The notes under the pieces were generated by a model that was given only the letters and a program-made list of their open reading frames with translations, did not search any database and was not told the origin of the DNA. Below, piece by piece: positions 17,086 through 26,145 of a DNA stretch of 49,286 bases. Source of the stretch: Candidatus Cloacimonadota bacterium (GTDB lineage: Bacteria > Cloacimonadota > Cloacimonadia > Cloacimonadales > WRIO01); contig JAJBBH010000101.1 in the NCBI GenBank assembly GCA_020532185.1, forward strand, positions 1 through 49,286. Reading direction: 5' to 3'. Both the position numbers and the translations under genes were made by a program. Positions within the stretch are counted from its first letter, which is position 1, and the number at the start of each line of letters is the position of its first letter.

Positions 17086-18372
17086 TTATTTTTCTTGCTC
17101 TTCTCTAAGTTTCTTCCACCAGTCAATACGTTTTTTGATATCTTTTTCAAAGCCAAATTCAGAAGGCGTATAATACTTGGTTTCTACCATTTTGTCTGGA
17201 AAGTATTTTTGGTAATAATAATTATATTTATATTCATAATCATATTGGTAGTTTTTTCCATAATCCAACTCTTTCATAAGTTTTGTGGGAGCATTTCTAA
17301 TATGCAGAGGGACAGGCAAATGTCCTGTTTTTTTAGCATCAACCATAGCACTTGAATATGCTTTATAAATTGCATTACTTTTTGGTGCAGTTGCAAGGTA
17401 AACCACAAGCTGAGACAAGTGCACTGTACATTCTGGCATACCAATAAAATGTACTGCATCTTTAACTGCAATGGCTTGTATCAATGCTTGTGGGTCAGCG
17501 AGTCCAATATCTTCTGAAGCAAAACGAGTCAACCTACGTGCAATATACATAGGATCTTCACCTGATTCAAGCATACGAGCCAGCCAATAAAGTCCTGCCT
17601 GCGGATCAGATCCTCTGATAGATTTGTGTAAAGCAGAAATAAGATTATAATGTTCTTCACCTGATTTATCATAAAGCATTGCTTTTTTTGCTAAATACTT
17701 TTCCAATATATTACGCTGATATGGTTTTTCTAAGTCTTCTTGTTTTAATAAAATATCTATTATATTAAGTGCTTTTCGAGCATCACCTCCAGATAAAGCA
17801 ACAATTAAATCGATTGCTTCATCAGTAAAATCAGATTCTTTATTCTCTTCTGTCAATACATAGATAATAATTTGATGTATTTCTGCTTCATTTAACCCAT
17901 TTAATACAAGAACATGACATCTTGATAACAAAGCAGATATTATAAAAAAAGAGGGGTTTTCTGTAGTTGCCCCAATTAGTATTATAGCACCAGACTCAAC
18001 AAACGGCAGGAAAGCATCTTGCTGTGATCGGTTAAAGCGATGAATCTCATCAATAAAAAGAATCGTTGGCTGATGATTAGCTTGCATATTAAGCTCGGCT
18101 GTTTTCATTACTTCTTTCACTTCTTTTATACCAGACAAAACTGCACTAAATGCAATAAATGGGAAATTAGTAAGGTTTTCTACTAAGCGAGCAATTGTAG
18201 TTTTTCCAGATCCTGGAGGTCCCCATAGTATTAGTGAATGGAAAATACCAGAATTTAGCATTGATTTTAATATTGAGTCTTGTTGTAATAAGTGATCCTG
18301 CCCCACAACTTTATCTATAGTTTTGGGTCTATATTTTTCAGCTAATGGCAAATATTTTGTTTCATTATCCAT
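17086..18372 (-). CDS. rarA: Replication-associated recombination protein RarA (MgsA)
   Basis: AAA+ ATPase related to clamp loaders and RuvB that acts at stalled replication forks. The N-terminal AAA+ domain has LAEKYRPKTIDKVVGQ, Walker A LWGPPGSGKTT near residue 49-59, Walker B ILFIDEIHRFN and sensor-1 GATTENPSF. The C-terminal MgsA domain follows, with YNLISALHKSIRGSDPQAGLYWLARML and later GHLPVPLHIRNAPTKLMKELDYG (a family block). Full length at 428 residues. I chose the ATG at 18372, with AGGAAG six bases upstream; a TTG five codons earlier overlaps the NUDIX stop. It is in one transcription unit with the NUDIX and aroK genes. Confidence 0.95.
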   Translation of the reverse strand: MDNETKYLPLAEKYRPKTIDKVVGQDHLLQQDSILKSMLNSGIFHSLILWGPPGSGKTTIARLVENLTNFPFIAFSAVLSGIKEVKEVMKTAELNMQANHQPTILFIDEIHRFNRSQQDAFLPFVESGAIILIGATTENPSFFIISALLSRCHVLVLNGLNEAEIHQIIIYVLTEENKESDFTDEAIDLIVALSGGDARKALNIIDILLKQEDLEKPYQRNILEKYLAKKAMLYDKSGEEHYNLISALHKSIRGSDPQAGLYWLARMLESGEDPMYIARRLTRFASEDIGLADPQALIQAIAVKDAVHFIGMPECTVHLSQLVVYLATAPKSNAIYKAYSSAMVDAKKTGHLPVPLHIRNAPTKLMKELDYGKNYQYDYEYKYNYYYQKYFPDKMVETKYYTPSEFGFEKDIKKRIDWWKKLREEQEK

Positions 18373-18383
18373 GTATCTTCCTA

Positions 18384-19136
18384 TCAATCAAGAATATCAG
18401 CAGAAGCTAAAGCTGCAATGCCAATAGGAGAAAACTTATTGTTTTTAATAAATTCTGGGAAATCTGATTGCTTAATGAAGCTTATGCAATCGTGCTCAAA
18501 TTTATGACTTGCTGATTGATATAGCGTAGCGATTTGTTTATCATTTAATGAAGTAATGCATTTCAACAAGAATTCTGGTTTATTGTTCCAAAAAGATCTC
18601 CCCATAGCTGTGCAATGCAGATCTATAATATATTCACTATCAATGTTTAACTCTTCTTTGATCTCTTTTAAAATCAGTTCAAATGGACTTTCGGGCAATT
18701 GATTTTTAGCTTCTAATGTGCCGCCAATAATATGCCACTCTTGCTGTCCCTCTGCTAATTTTACACTGCGTTTCCCTACTACTATTGATTTATCTGCGGT
18801 AATGATTACAACACAAGCGGCAAGCGGGTTTGCCATCAATTGTGTGTCAGTAATTTTATTAATACTTTTAATATTTGTGCCAATAAAATCTTTGTACGAG
18901 CATTCTTGTATTTCACAAATAAGCTGATTATCAATTTCTTTTGAGCTGATCAAAGAATAACAGACTCCGTTGTAAATATATGGGTTGTTTTTGCTGATAA
19001 TTTTCCATTCATAATCGATCATTTCTTGTATATACTCTGGGTAATCTCTAACACCCTTAATAAGTTCAAAAGTAATATCTTGTGGATATCGCTTCTCCTC
19101 ATGAAAAATACTATAGAGTTTTGTTTTAGTATTCAT
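18384..19136 (-). CDS. NUDIX hydrolase
   Basis: 250 residues. The Nudix box starts at IIGGTLEAKNQ and continues to KEIKEELNI, matching GX5EX7REUXEEXGU except that the arginine is lysine. It lies near residues 138-165. An N-terminal ~90-residue part with no motif I recognise precedes it (IFHEEKRYPQDITFELIKG). Substrates of such enzymes are nucleoside diphosphates linked to another moiety; the exact one is not predictable here. The start overlaps the aroK stop by one base (TAATG), and the stop precedes rarA. Confidence 0.85.
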   Translation of the reverse strand: MNTKTKLYSIFHEEKRYPQDITFELIKGVRDYPEYIQEMIDYEWKIISKNNPYIYNGVCYSLISSKEIDNQLICEIQECSYKDFIGTNIKSINKITDTQLMANPLAACVVIITADKSIVVGKRSVKLAEGQQEWHIIGGTLEAKNQLPESPFELILKEIKEELNIDSEYIIDLHCTAMGRSFWNNKPEFLLKCITSLNDKQIATLYQSASHKFEHDCISFIKQSDFPEFIKNNKFSPIGIAALASADILD

Positions 19137-19666
19137 TAATGTAATAAAAGTTTCGTTAATTGCATTGCATCGTTAAAATCGACTAATCTACTGACAAATT
19201 CATCAATACTTTGTTGTGGATTAAGTCGTGCAGTTGCACAATCTAAATAGTTACTAATCCTACTAAGCCATAATTGACGAACTTCTTCTTCACTTTTTGA
19301 CTTAACAAGTGGACGCTCAGAGTGCATAATTCTCTTCCAAATAATGCTCCACTCAGGATCCAAAAAGATTACTATTGAGTTAGAATCCTTTATAAGTTTT
19401 CTATTTTCAGCACTTTCTGTTAGCCCTCCCCCACACGATATAATCACATTATTTCTAACGATATGTTGCTTAAAAAGGCTTCTTTCTACTTTTCTAAATA
19501 AGCTTTCTCCTTTTTGAAAAAAAATCTCAGGTATCTTCATATTTAGTTCTTTTTCGATTTCAATATCTATATCAACTAAATGAAGATTAAAGAGATAGCT
19601 CAGCCTATTGCCAAGATAGCTTTTTCCTGCTCCCATAAAACCAATTAGAATAAACCGATTGTTCAT
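19136..19666 (-). CDS. aroK: Shikimate kinase AroK
   Basis: Phosphorylates shikimate at O3 in the chorismate pathway. 176 residues. Walker A LIGFMGAGKSYLG at 7-19, shikimate-binding VDIDIEIE near 31-38, FRKVER (the family's FR..E), ISCGGGL near 75-81, and the LID arginine in ERPLVKS. All motifs are in the expected order. It heads the aroK-NUDIX-rarA unit, with a structured intergenic element (19692-19776) between it and the upstream CoA-transferase genes. Confidence 0.95.
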   Translation of the reverse strand: MNNRFILIGFMGAGKSYLGNRLSYLFNLHLVDIDIEIEKELNMKIPEIFFQKGESLFRKVERSLFKQHIVRNNVIISCGGGLTESAENRKLIKDSNSIVIFLDPEWSIIWKRIMHSERPLVKSKSEEEVRQLWLSRISNYLDCATARLNPQQSIDEFVSRLVDFNDAMQLTKLLLH

Positions 19667-19691
19667 ATTACATACTCATAGTTTGAATATG

Positions 19692-19776
19692 AGCTGCACC
19701 CGAAGAAAGTTTTCAAGTTGCCTTTTTCATATCAATAATAATAATTACAAATAATCGTGATTCTTCTGGTGCAGCT
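19692..19776. repeat. Long intergenic inverted repeat (16-base arms)
   Basis: AGCTGCACCCGAAGAA (19692-19707) and TTCTTCTGGTGCAGCT (19761-19776) are complementary over 15 of 16 positions, separated by 53 AT-rich bases. It sits between the CoA-transferase B stop (19797) and the aroK start (19666). There is no T-run directly after either arm, so it is not a classical intrinsic terminator. Confidence 0.8.
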
Positions 19777-19796
19777 TATTTTGAATTTATTGGTAA

Positions 19797-20468
19797 TTAA
19801 ATACCGAAATATATTATTTCTTTGGGTATAACAAGCTCAGGTTCTGTTGCCTTTACAACTTCTTCAACTGTAAGTCCTTCAGCAATTTCTAATAAATACA
19901 TTTTATTATCTCTTATTTCGATAACAGCCATATCAGTTACAATAAGGTTTACTTTTTCTTTTGCTGTTAATGGCAAAGTACAGCTTTTTAATAGCTTTGA
20001 ATTACCTTTTTTGTCGCAATGCTCCATAGCAACCACAACTTTTTTGGCACCTGTAACCAAGTCCATAGCACCGCCCATGCCAGGAACCATTTTTCCTGGA
20101 ATCATCCAGTTAGCAAGATTTCCTCTTTCATCAACTTGTAAACCGCCAAGAACAGTCATATCCAAGTGTCCACCGCGTATGATGCCAAAGCTGATGCATG
20201 AGTCAAAATAACATGCACCAGGCAGAGCAGTTATAAAGCCGCCACCAGCATTTATTAGATCTTTATCTTCTTGTCCTTCTGCAGGTGCAGGACCTACTCC
20301 CATCATGCCATTCTCAGTTTGAAAAAACACAGATGTACCTTCTGGAATATGATTTGCAACTTCTGTTGGCAAGCCAATACCGAGATTACACCAGTCTCCA
20401 TCATTTAATTCTCTTGCAATACGCTTTCCAATTAAGATTCTTTTATATTTTCTATCATTTCGATCCAT
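19797..20468 (-). CDS. atoA: 3-oxoacid / butyrate-acetoacetate CoA-transferase subunit B
   Basis: Family I CoA-transferase beta subunit, 223 residues. It has WCNLGIGLPTEVANHIPEG and FQTENGMMGVGPAP, with the catalytic glutamate in TENG (family: SENG), then GAMDLVTGAKKVVVAMEHCDK (residues 133-153). It transfers CoA between an acyl-CoA and acetate, acetoacetate or a similar acid; in anaerobes this often serves butyrate or amino-acid fermentation, but the substrate cannot be read from sequence. Subunit A is directly upstream with a 10-base gap. Confidence 0.92.
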   Translation of the reverse strand: MDRNDRKYKRILIGKRIARELNDGDWCNLGIGLPTEVANHIPEGTSVFFQTENGMMGVGPAPAEGQEDKDLINAGGGFITALPGACYFDSCISFGIIRGGHLDMTVLGGLQVDERGNLANWMIPGKMVPGMGGAMDLVTGAKKVVVAMEHCDKKGNSKLLKSCTLPLTAKEKVNLIVTDMAVIEIRDNKMYLLEIAEGLTVEEVVKATEPELVIPKEIIYFGI

Positions 20469-20478
20469 TGTTTTCTCC

Positions 20479-21126
20479 TTATACTTTGACTATATAGTCA
20501 ATAAAGATACCAGGGGTTATTACGTCTTCTGGGTTAATTTCACCTATTTCAACAATTTCATTTACTTCTACTATTACTTTCTCTGCTGCAGTTGCCATTA
20601 CAGGGTTGGCATTTCTTGCAGTTTTACTGTATACAAGATTCCCCATTTTATCTGCTTTTTCAGCTTTGATTACAGCCCATTCTGCACCAATTGGTTTTTC
20701 TAAAAGAAACTCTTTACCATCGATGGTTAATATTTCTTTGCCTTCTTCTACAATTGTACCCAAACCTGTTGGTGTTAGCACACCACCTAATCCTGCTCCT
20801 TTAGCACGAATTCTTTCCATTAAAGTACCTTGAGGCACCATTTCAACTTCTATCTCACCATTATTATACTGTTCTTGGATAGCTTTATTTGTACCCAAGT
20901 GAGATACCTGTGCAGATTTTATCTGCTTGTTGGAAAGTAGTTTTCCGACTCCTTTATCGTCGTAATCAGATGCTATGCAGATAAGATGTAAATCTTTTGT
21001 ACCAAGCTTGACCATTTCATCAACTATGGTTTCTGCACACCCAACAGCAAGAAATGATCCAAACATAACTCGATCGTTTGGTTTAATCATTGCTGCTGCT
21101 GTCTTTGCGTCAATAATCTTTGGCAT
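20479..21126 (-). CDS. atoD: 3-oxoacid / butyrate-acetoacetate CoA-transferase subunit A
   Basis: Family I CoA-transferase alpha subunit, 215 residues. It shows VMFGSFLAVGCAETIVDEM at the N-terminus and the KGAGLGGVLTPTGLGTIVEEG signature, followed by LEKPIGAEWAVIKAEKADK. Full length, with AAGGAG before the ATG. It forms the alpha2beta2 enzyme with the next gene. I use atoD only as a family symbol; acetate CoA-transferase or 3-oxoacid CoA-transferase are equally possible. Confidence 0.92.
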   Translation of the reverse strand: MPKIIDAKTAAAMIKPNDRVMFGSFLAVGCAETIVDEMVKLGTKDLHLICIASDYDDKGVGKLLSNKQIKSAQVSHLGTNKAIQEQYNNGEIEVEMVPQGTLMERIRAKGAGLGGVLTPTGLGTIVEEGKEILTIDGKEFLLEKPIGAEWAVIKAEKADKMGNLVYSKTARNANPVMATAAEKVIVEVNEIVEIGEINPEDVITPGIFIDYIVKV

Positions 21127-21147
21127 AAGTTCTCCTTATTTATTTTT

Positions 21148-21744
21148 TTAAAAAAGTGTTAAAAGTAAAAATATTATAGCATTATAAATACCTGTTAAAC
21201 CAGATATTACATAGATAAAATATAACACTAACTCATTAATGTTTTCATTGTAATATTCTTTAATAATTTTTATATCAATTTTCTCATCCAAAGAGTCAAT
21301 ACCTTCTTGTATTTTAAGGCTAAAAATCAAATATGGTATGAAGCTCCGAGATATCTTTTTTACCAAACTAACAGCCATTTTTTCAGACCATTTTGCTAAA
21401 GTTGCCTTGATAAAAGATGGCAATGTTTTTTCTTCAAAAAACTGTTGTATGGCTGTATGAAATGTATCAAAAAGTTTGTCTTCAAAGCGAGACAAATAAT
21501 TATCTCTATCCCTATCATTATTAGCATACTCAAGGTATTGTGCTAATAAATCAGATAGTTTATTAATTACCCATTTCTTTTTTCTGTGCAAAAGACCTGG
21601 AGTAAGTGGGATCTTATATCCCAAAAAGTATCGTTGCTCTTCACAAAAAAAATATAGTAAAACTCCTTTATAAAGTACATACCCAACAGCAATATTGGCT
21701 AACACTATAATTAGAAATTTAAGCAAACCTAATAAGAAAATCAT
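21148..21744 (-). CDS. DUF445 (YheB)-like membrane protein, short form
   Basis: 198 residues. An N-terminal hydrophobic segment (2-30) is followed by YFLGYKIPLTPGLLHRKKK, which matches the 'GWRIPxTPGLIPKR' opening of DUF445/YheB proteins. Two C-terminal hydrophobic segments, including LVLYFIYVISGLTGIYNAII, complete the topology. DUF445 proteins are usually about twice as long with a pair of such modules, so this is a half-size relative. The family has no established biochemical function. It lies between the TPM-domain gene upstream and the CoA-transferase genes downstream. Confidence 0.65.
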   Translation of the reverse strand: MIFLLGLLKFLIIVLANIAVGYVLYKGVLLYFFCEEQRYFLGYKIPLTPGLLHRKKKWVINKLSDLLAQYLEYANNDRDRDNYLSRFEDKLFDTFHTAIQQFFEEKTLPSFIKATLAKWSEKMAVSLVKKISRSFIPYLIFSLKIQEGIDSLDEKIDIKIIKEYYNENINELVLYFIYVISGLTGIYNAIIFLLLTLF

Positions 21745-21775
21745 ATTATCACCTCTCTAAATAAGCAATTTATAA

Positions 21776-22519
21776 TCAAAACCTTCTTCCGGCACCACCG
21801 CCGCCCGATGAGCCGCCTCCAAAACCGCCGAACCCTCCGCCGCCCGATGAGCCACCACCTCGTGAGCCCATTCCACCTCGACTTAGAGCAAAGAGTAGCC
21901 AATATAGAAAACGTCCTTTTGTAATAATTGTAAGAAAAACAATGACCCCCAATATAATAAAAAGTGTAAAATTTGAAACTTCATCATCATCTTGTTTTTG
22001 TTCTTTTCTTACTGATTTTGAGCCAGTTAAAGTAATTCCTTTATCTTCAGCTATTAATTGAGCAAAAGCAATTGTAGCATTTTTGATACCTGTCTGAAAG
22101 TCATTTTGTCTGAATGATGGCATAGCATACTCATCCAATATTCTCCCAGCTTTGCTATCATTTATCAACCCCTCAAGCTCATAGCCTACCTCAACTTTTG
22201 TTTCTCTTTCTTGTATTGCCAATAAAAAAAGCAGACCTTCGTCTTTTTTGGAGCCTATGCCCCATTCTTTAAATATTTCAACAGCATAAGTATCACGATC
22301 TAAGCCCTGCATATTATCGACAATAAGAACAGCAAACTCTACATTTGTTTTTTGGTGTAACTCGTTCAGGAGACTATTTAGTTGAAAGTATGTATCTGTG
22401 TTTAAAGCTTTTGCAAAGTCATTCAACAATCCTACGGGCTTTGGAAAACTAACTTGAGCAAGTGCCAATATTGGCAATGTCAATAAAATAGCAATTATTA
22501 ATATTTTTTTAAACTTCAT
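21776..22519 (-). CDS. TPM-domain membrane protein with Gly-rich tail
   Basis: 247 residues: signal peptide (ends LALAQ), TPM domain at about 25-160 (VGLLNDFAKALN, FAVLIVDNMQGLD, WGIGSKKDEGLLFLLA, KVEVGYELEG), one membrane helix at about 185-207, and a tail of glycine/serine repeats ending GGAGRRF. This is the YgcG/TPM layout. TPM domains occur in photosystem repair phosphatases and in many bacterial envelope proteins of unclear function. The Gly-rich tail explains the local GC-rich patch at 21783-21870. It overlaps ribBA by 11 bases. Confidence 0.85.
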   Translation of the reverse strand: MKFKKILIIAILLTLPILALAQVSFPKPVGLLNDFAKALNTDTYFQLNSLLNELHQKTNVEFAVLIVDNMQGLDRDTYAVEIFKEWGIGSKKDEGLLFLLAIQERETKVEVGYELEGLINDSKAGRILDEYAMPSFRQNDFQTGIKNATIAFAQLIAEDKGITLTGSKSVRKEQKQDDDEVSNFTLFIILGVIVFLTIITKGRFLYWLLFALSRGGMGSRGGGSSGGGGFGGFGGGSSGGGGAGRRF

Positions 22520-23720
22520 TTAAAATATGTCCCATCTTATGTTTTTTTGTTTTTAGATAATACTTGTTTTCTTTACTTGGTTGTATTTCAATTGGTACTC
22601 TTTCGACAATTTCTAAACCATATCCCTCAAGGCCAATAAGCTTTTTGGGGTTATTTGTTAATAAACGAATTTTATTCGAGCCTATTGCTTTTAACATTTG
22701 AGCTCCGATACCATAATCACGCATATCTTCTTCAAAACCTAAGTCAAGGTTGGCTTGAACAGTATCACGACCGTGATCTTGAAGATTATATGCTTTGATC
22801 TTGTTGACAAGCCCAATACCTCTGCCTTCCTGTTTCATGTATAATATTACACCTTTACCTTCTTCTGCAATCTTTTTCATGGCAAAAGCAAGCTGTTGAC
22901 CACAATCACAGCGCAATGAGTGCAGAGCATCTCCTGTTAAACATTCTGAATGAACCCTAACCAATACAGGTTCATCTTTCTTTATTTCACCTTTTATAAG
23001 AGCTATATGATACTCACTACTCAGATTACTTTCGTATGTCTGAATCACAAAATCACCATATTCAGTAGGCAAATTTGCTTCTGATGCCAAATGCACAAGG
23101 CTTTCATTGTTTACCCTGTATGAAATCAGGTCTTTAATTGTAATCAAAGCGAGATTATGTTTCTGTGAAAACTTTATTAATTCTGGTAATCTTGCCATTG
23201 TGCCATCATCATTTATAATTTCACAAATAGCCCCTGCTGGGTTCATTTTTGCTAATTTTGCTAAATCAACTGCGGCTTCTGTATGTCCAGCACGCCTCAG
23301 CACTCCACCATCCTCTGCAATAAGTGGAAACACATGACCTGGTCTAACAAAGTCATCTTTTTTTGAGTTCGGCTTTGCAAGTTCTCGCAAAGTAATAGAA
23401 CGCTCGAATGCCGAAATGCCTGTTGTTGTGCCATGTGCTGCATCGACACTTATGGTAAATTTAGTGCCATGTTTATCACTATTTTTTTCTGTCATTAAAT
23501 TAATATCAAGTCTTTGAGCAATATCTCTGCTAATAGGTGCACATAGTAAACCCTTAGCTTGGCTAATCATAAAGTTGACATTTTCTGGTGTCATCAACTC
23601 TGCTACCCCAAGCAAATCGCCTTCATTTTCACGGTTTTCATCATCTACCACTATTATAAGATTGCCTTTTTTTAATTCATTTACAGCATAATCTATACTT
23701 GAAAATTGGAATAAACTCAT
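22509..23720 (-). CDS. ribBA: Bifunctional RibBA (DHBP synthase / GTP cyclohydrolase II)
   Basis: Supplies both early precursors of riboflavin. The N-terminal RibB domain (1-about 200) has VVDDENRENEGDL, HGTTTGISAFERS and RPGHVFPLIAEDGGVLRRAG. The C-terminal RibA domain has the zinc cysteines in ECLTGDALHSLRCDCG, the catalytic KQEGRGIGL and the closing GYGLEIVERVPI. 403 residues, standard for the fusion. No FMN riboswitch is visible: only one base separates the start from the preceding small gene. The other rib genes are not in the window. Confidence 0.97.
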   Translation of the reverse strand: MSLFQFSSIDYAVNELKKGNLIIVVDDENRENEGDLLGVAELMTPENVNFMISQAKGLLCAPISRDIAQRLDINLMTEKNSDKHGTKFTISVDAAHGTTTGISAFERSITLRELAKPNSKKDDFVRPGHVFPLIAEDGGVLRRAGHTEAAVDLAKLAKMNPAGAICEIINDDGTMARLPELIKFSQKHNLALITIKDLISYRVNNESLVHLASEANLPTEYGDFVIQTYESNLSSEYHIALIKGEIKKDEPVLVRVHSECLTGDALHSLRCDCGQQLAFAMKKIAEEGKGVILYMKQEGRGIGLVNKIKAYNLQDHGRDTVQANLDLGFEEDMRDYGIGAQMLKAIGSNKIRLLTNNPKKLIGLEGYGLEIVERVPIEIQPSKENKYYLKTKKHKMGHILNEV

Positions 23721-23721
23721 T

Positions 23722-23913
23722 TTATACTTTACCTTCTTTTCTTAATTGAATATAGTAATCTATTGAACGGTTGTATGTCTTTTCTGCTTCTGGTGGAAAA
23801 TAACATGCTGGTAACTCATTATTTTTGCGATGAGATGCAATGCACTCACAGCATTTACCATGCCTGGGACATGGATATGTACAATTACAAGGTTGAACAT
23901 TATCGCAATTCAT
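23722..23913 (-). CDS. Small Cys-rich DUF6485-type protein
   Basis: 63 residues from the ATG at 23913, which has AAGGAG seven bases upstream; a GTG eight codons earlier would place the ribosome site inside the gene. It starts [19 protein letters not shown] and continues KCCECIASH, giving eight cysteines in CxC, CxxxC and CCxC arrangements within the first 28 residues plus one near residue 38, and a basic helical C-terminus. It resembles small DUF6485 proteins, probably zinc- or Fe-S-binding; function unknown. One base separates it from ribBA, and it follows the REC-PP2C gene. Confidence 0.75.
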   Translation of the reverse strand: MNCDNVQPCNCTYPCPRHGKCCECIASHRKNNELPACYFPPEAEKTYNRSIDYYIQLRKEGKV

Positions 23914-23933
23914 TGATAAACTCCTTCTTTTAA

Positions 23934-25091
23934 TCACTCACTTGCTTTGGCTCTTTTTATGCCCATTAGAGTTAAATCATCATCAAAATTTATTATATTG
24001 CCATAGTCTAATAAATCATGCAATGTTTGTTGAAAGTCTAAACTTTCATATGTTTTATTTTGAATTAATATATCTATAAATGCATTTCTACCCAGTTGCT
24101 GGTTTTCTTGGTTTTTGATTTCTATAGCGGCATCTGAGTAACAAATTAGAGAGCTGCCATGAGGGAATTCAACGCTATAATTGTTAAAGCTGATATCTGC
24201 CCACCAGCCTAAAGCTGGAGCTTTGTTTTCAAGTTCTATATAATTCTTTCCATTGAAAAGTATCGGAAAAGTATTGGGACCAGCAGAGCTCCAATACATA
24301 ATATTATCTACAATATTCAAAATACCTATAAACATGGTCATATACTTGTCTTCAAAATTAACGGCTAATAATGCATTGTTAAGCTTTTGTAAAATATCTG
24401 CAGGGTTTGGGTTTATAACAATCTTCTTTAGATATTGATTAAAGAACTCTTTTAAAAATACTGTCACCAAAGATGATGCCACACCATGTCCAGAAACATC
24501 TGCAATATAAAAAAGATATTGAGAGCTTGATATGGGAGAAAAATCCAAAAAGTCTCCTCCTAAATCTTCGCATGGATAGTACTCATAATTAAAGAAATAC
24601 TCATTATTAATATGCTGACTTGGCTGTGGCAACATGTTCAACTGTATTTTTCTGGCAGCAAGTATTTCTTTTTTCATGCGATCATTATGCTCTTTTATTT
24701 GCAAAAATAACTCTCTCATCTTAAGATATTGCTTAACTCTAAGCTTCACTTCAAATATGTCAAAAGGTTTGGTAATAACATCATTAGCACCTAATTGCAA
24801 ACCTTTTAGCTTGGATTGTTTATCATTCAAAGCAGTAATAAGCAATATTGGCACATCGAAGGTCTTTGGATTGTTTTTTATCTTTTCACAGACTTGAAAG
24901 CCATCCATGCCTGGCATCATAATATCAAGTAAAATTATATCTGGAACTTCATGATCTATAAATGTTAATGCTTCATAACCAGAGCTGCTCTCGAAAATTG
25001 CGTATTCATCTTCTAAAAATGAGCGTGCCAAAATGAGCCTATTAACAGGCTCATCATCTACTATTAAAATTTTTGATTTATTGTTATTCAT
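23934..25091 (-). CDS. Response regulator with PP2C-type (RsbU/SpoIIE) phosphatase output
   Basis: 385 residues. A receiver domain covers about 6-125, with the acidic pair DDE, phosphoacceptor in [15 protein letters not shown] and the switch lysine in DVITKPF. A short coiled linker (about 130-150) leads to a PPM/PP2C SpoIIE-type phosphatase domain (about 165-385), with metal-binding DLGGDFLDF and [13 protein letters not shown] and a late DDLTL. Such proteins usually dephosphorylate an anti-anti-sigma factor in partner-switching. No kinase or STAS partner is encoded in the window. Confidence 0.92.
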   Translation of the reverse strand: MNNNKSKILIVDDEPVNRLILARSFLEDEYAIFESSSGYEALTFIDHEVPDIILLDIMMPGMDGFQVCEKIKNNPKTFDVPILLITALNDKQSKLKGLQLGANDVITKPFDIFEVKLRVKQYLKMRELFLQIKEHNDRMKKEILAARKIQLNMLPQPSQHINNEYFFNYEYYPCEDLGGDFLDFSPISSSQYLFYIADVSGHGVASSLVTVFLKEFFNQYLKKIVINPNPADILQKLNNALLAVNFEDKYMTMFIGILNIVDNIMYWSSAGPNTFPILFNGKNYIELENKAPALGWWADISFNNYSVEFPHGSSLICYSDAAIEIKNQENQQLGRNAFIDILIQNKTYESLDFQQTLHDLLDYGNIINFDDDLTLMGIKRAKASE

Positions 25092-25134
25092 ATCATTTCC
25101 CTTATAGACAACATAATATAATAGGCATATTTGA

Positions 25135-26145
25135 TCAAGTAAAATCTTTATCTAAGTATGATAAAATGCTTAATAAGTCATTTGGTAACGGTGAATAAAG
25201 CTCAATTAGCTTATTTGTAGCTGGATGTATGAACTCTAAGCCATATGCATGTAAAGCTTGTCTATTAATATTCTTGTTATTAAATGCTTTAAATCTTTTC
25301 TGCATAGGCAATGGTATTTTTGACAGTGTATTAGCCAAACTATTATATGTTTGATCACCTAATACTGGGCAATTTAATGATGCAAAATGCACTCTAATCT
25401 GATGTGTTCTACCTGTTATAAGCTCTACATCAACATAACTAAAGTGTTCATAATTCTTAATTACCTTATATTTTGTAATTGCTTCTTTGCCGTCATTACA
25501 GACAATCATTTTTTTTCTGTTTCGATTGCTTCGAGCAATTGGTAAATTAATTGTTCCGACATTGTCTGCAAGAGAGCCTACTAAAATTGTCTTATATTTC
25601 TTTGTAATTTTTCTTTCTTGTATAATTTTTGCCATTTTTGCATGCATTTTATTATTCTTTGCGATAATAATTAATCCAGATGTATCTTTATCTAACCTGT
25701 GTACAATGCCAGGTCTGAACGATTCAGCACACGTAGATAGGTTTCCTTGTGAGTAATGAATAAGAGCATTAACTAATGTGCTTTTATAGTTTCCTGGTGC
25801 AGGATGTACAGTCATTCCTGCTGGTTTATCAACGACAATTAAGTATTCGTCTTCATAAACAATATCAATGGGAATATTCTCTCCCTCAGGGCTGTTTAAT
25901 GCCATAATTACTGGATTTTCATTTATGTCCAGTTCTATAATATCACCATCTTTAATCTCTCTACTTTTCTTAAGAACTAATCGATTATTGACTTTTACTT
26001 TTTGTTCTTCAATTAGCCTTTCTATTTGGGATCGAGAATGGAGAAGCTCATTATCTATCTGCGATAAATACTTGTCTATTCGCATTGTTTCATCTTTATT
26101 ACTTAACAAAACAACATGCTTTAAGTTAATTTCCTTATTTTGCAT
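25135..26145 (-). CDS. rluD: RluD-family 23S rRNA pseudouridine synthase
   Basis: 336 residues. An N-terminal S4 RNA-binding domain (MRIDKYLSQ, SRSQIERLIEEQKVKVNNR) is followed by the catalytic domain with IVVDKPAGMTVHPAPG, the catalytic aspartate in GIVHRLDKDTSGL and GRTHQIRVHFA. This is the RluA/RluD family; RluD is the commonest assignment for this size. ATG at 26145 is taken in preference to GTG at 26154. It overlaps the preceding PAS gene by about 11 bases, so it is the last gene of the adk-trkH-trkA-PAS operon. Confidence 0.92.
   Translation of the reverse strand: MQNKEINLKHVVLLSNKDETMRIDKYLSQIDNELLHSRSQIERLIEEQKVKVNNRLVLKKSREIKDGDIIELDINENPVIMALNSPEGENIPIDIVYEDEYLIVVDKPAGMTVHPAPGNYKSTLVNALIHYSQGNLSTCAESFRPGIVHRLDKDTSGLIIIAKNNKMHAKMAKIIQERKITKKYKTILVGSLADNVGTINLPIARSNRNRKKMIVCNDGKEAITKYKVIKNYEHFSYVDVELITGRTHQIRVHFASLNCPVLGDQTYNSLANTLSKIPLPMQKRFKAFNNKNINRQALHAYGLEFIHPATNKLIELYSPLPNDLLSILSYLDKDFT

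Noticed and set aside
17200-17250. Simple ATA/TTA repeats resembling a microsatellite
   Set aside because: They encode the tyrosine-rich segment near the RarA C-terminus, where the frame continues intact.
21783-21870. GC-rich repetitive patch that looks like a repeat array
   Set aside because: It encodes the Gly/Ser-rich tail of the TPM-domain protein, a common feature of that family.
23914-23933. FMN riboswitch for ribBA
   Set aside because: There is no leader: ribBA follows a small gene by one base, and the upstream gap is only about 20 bases.
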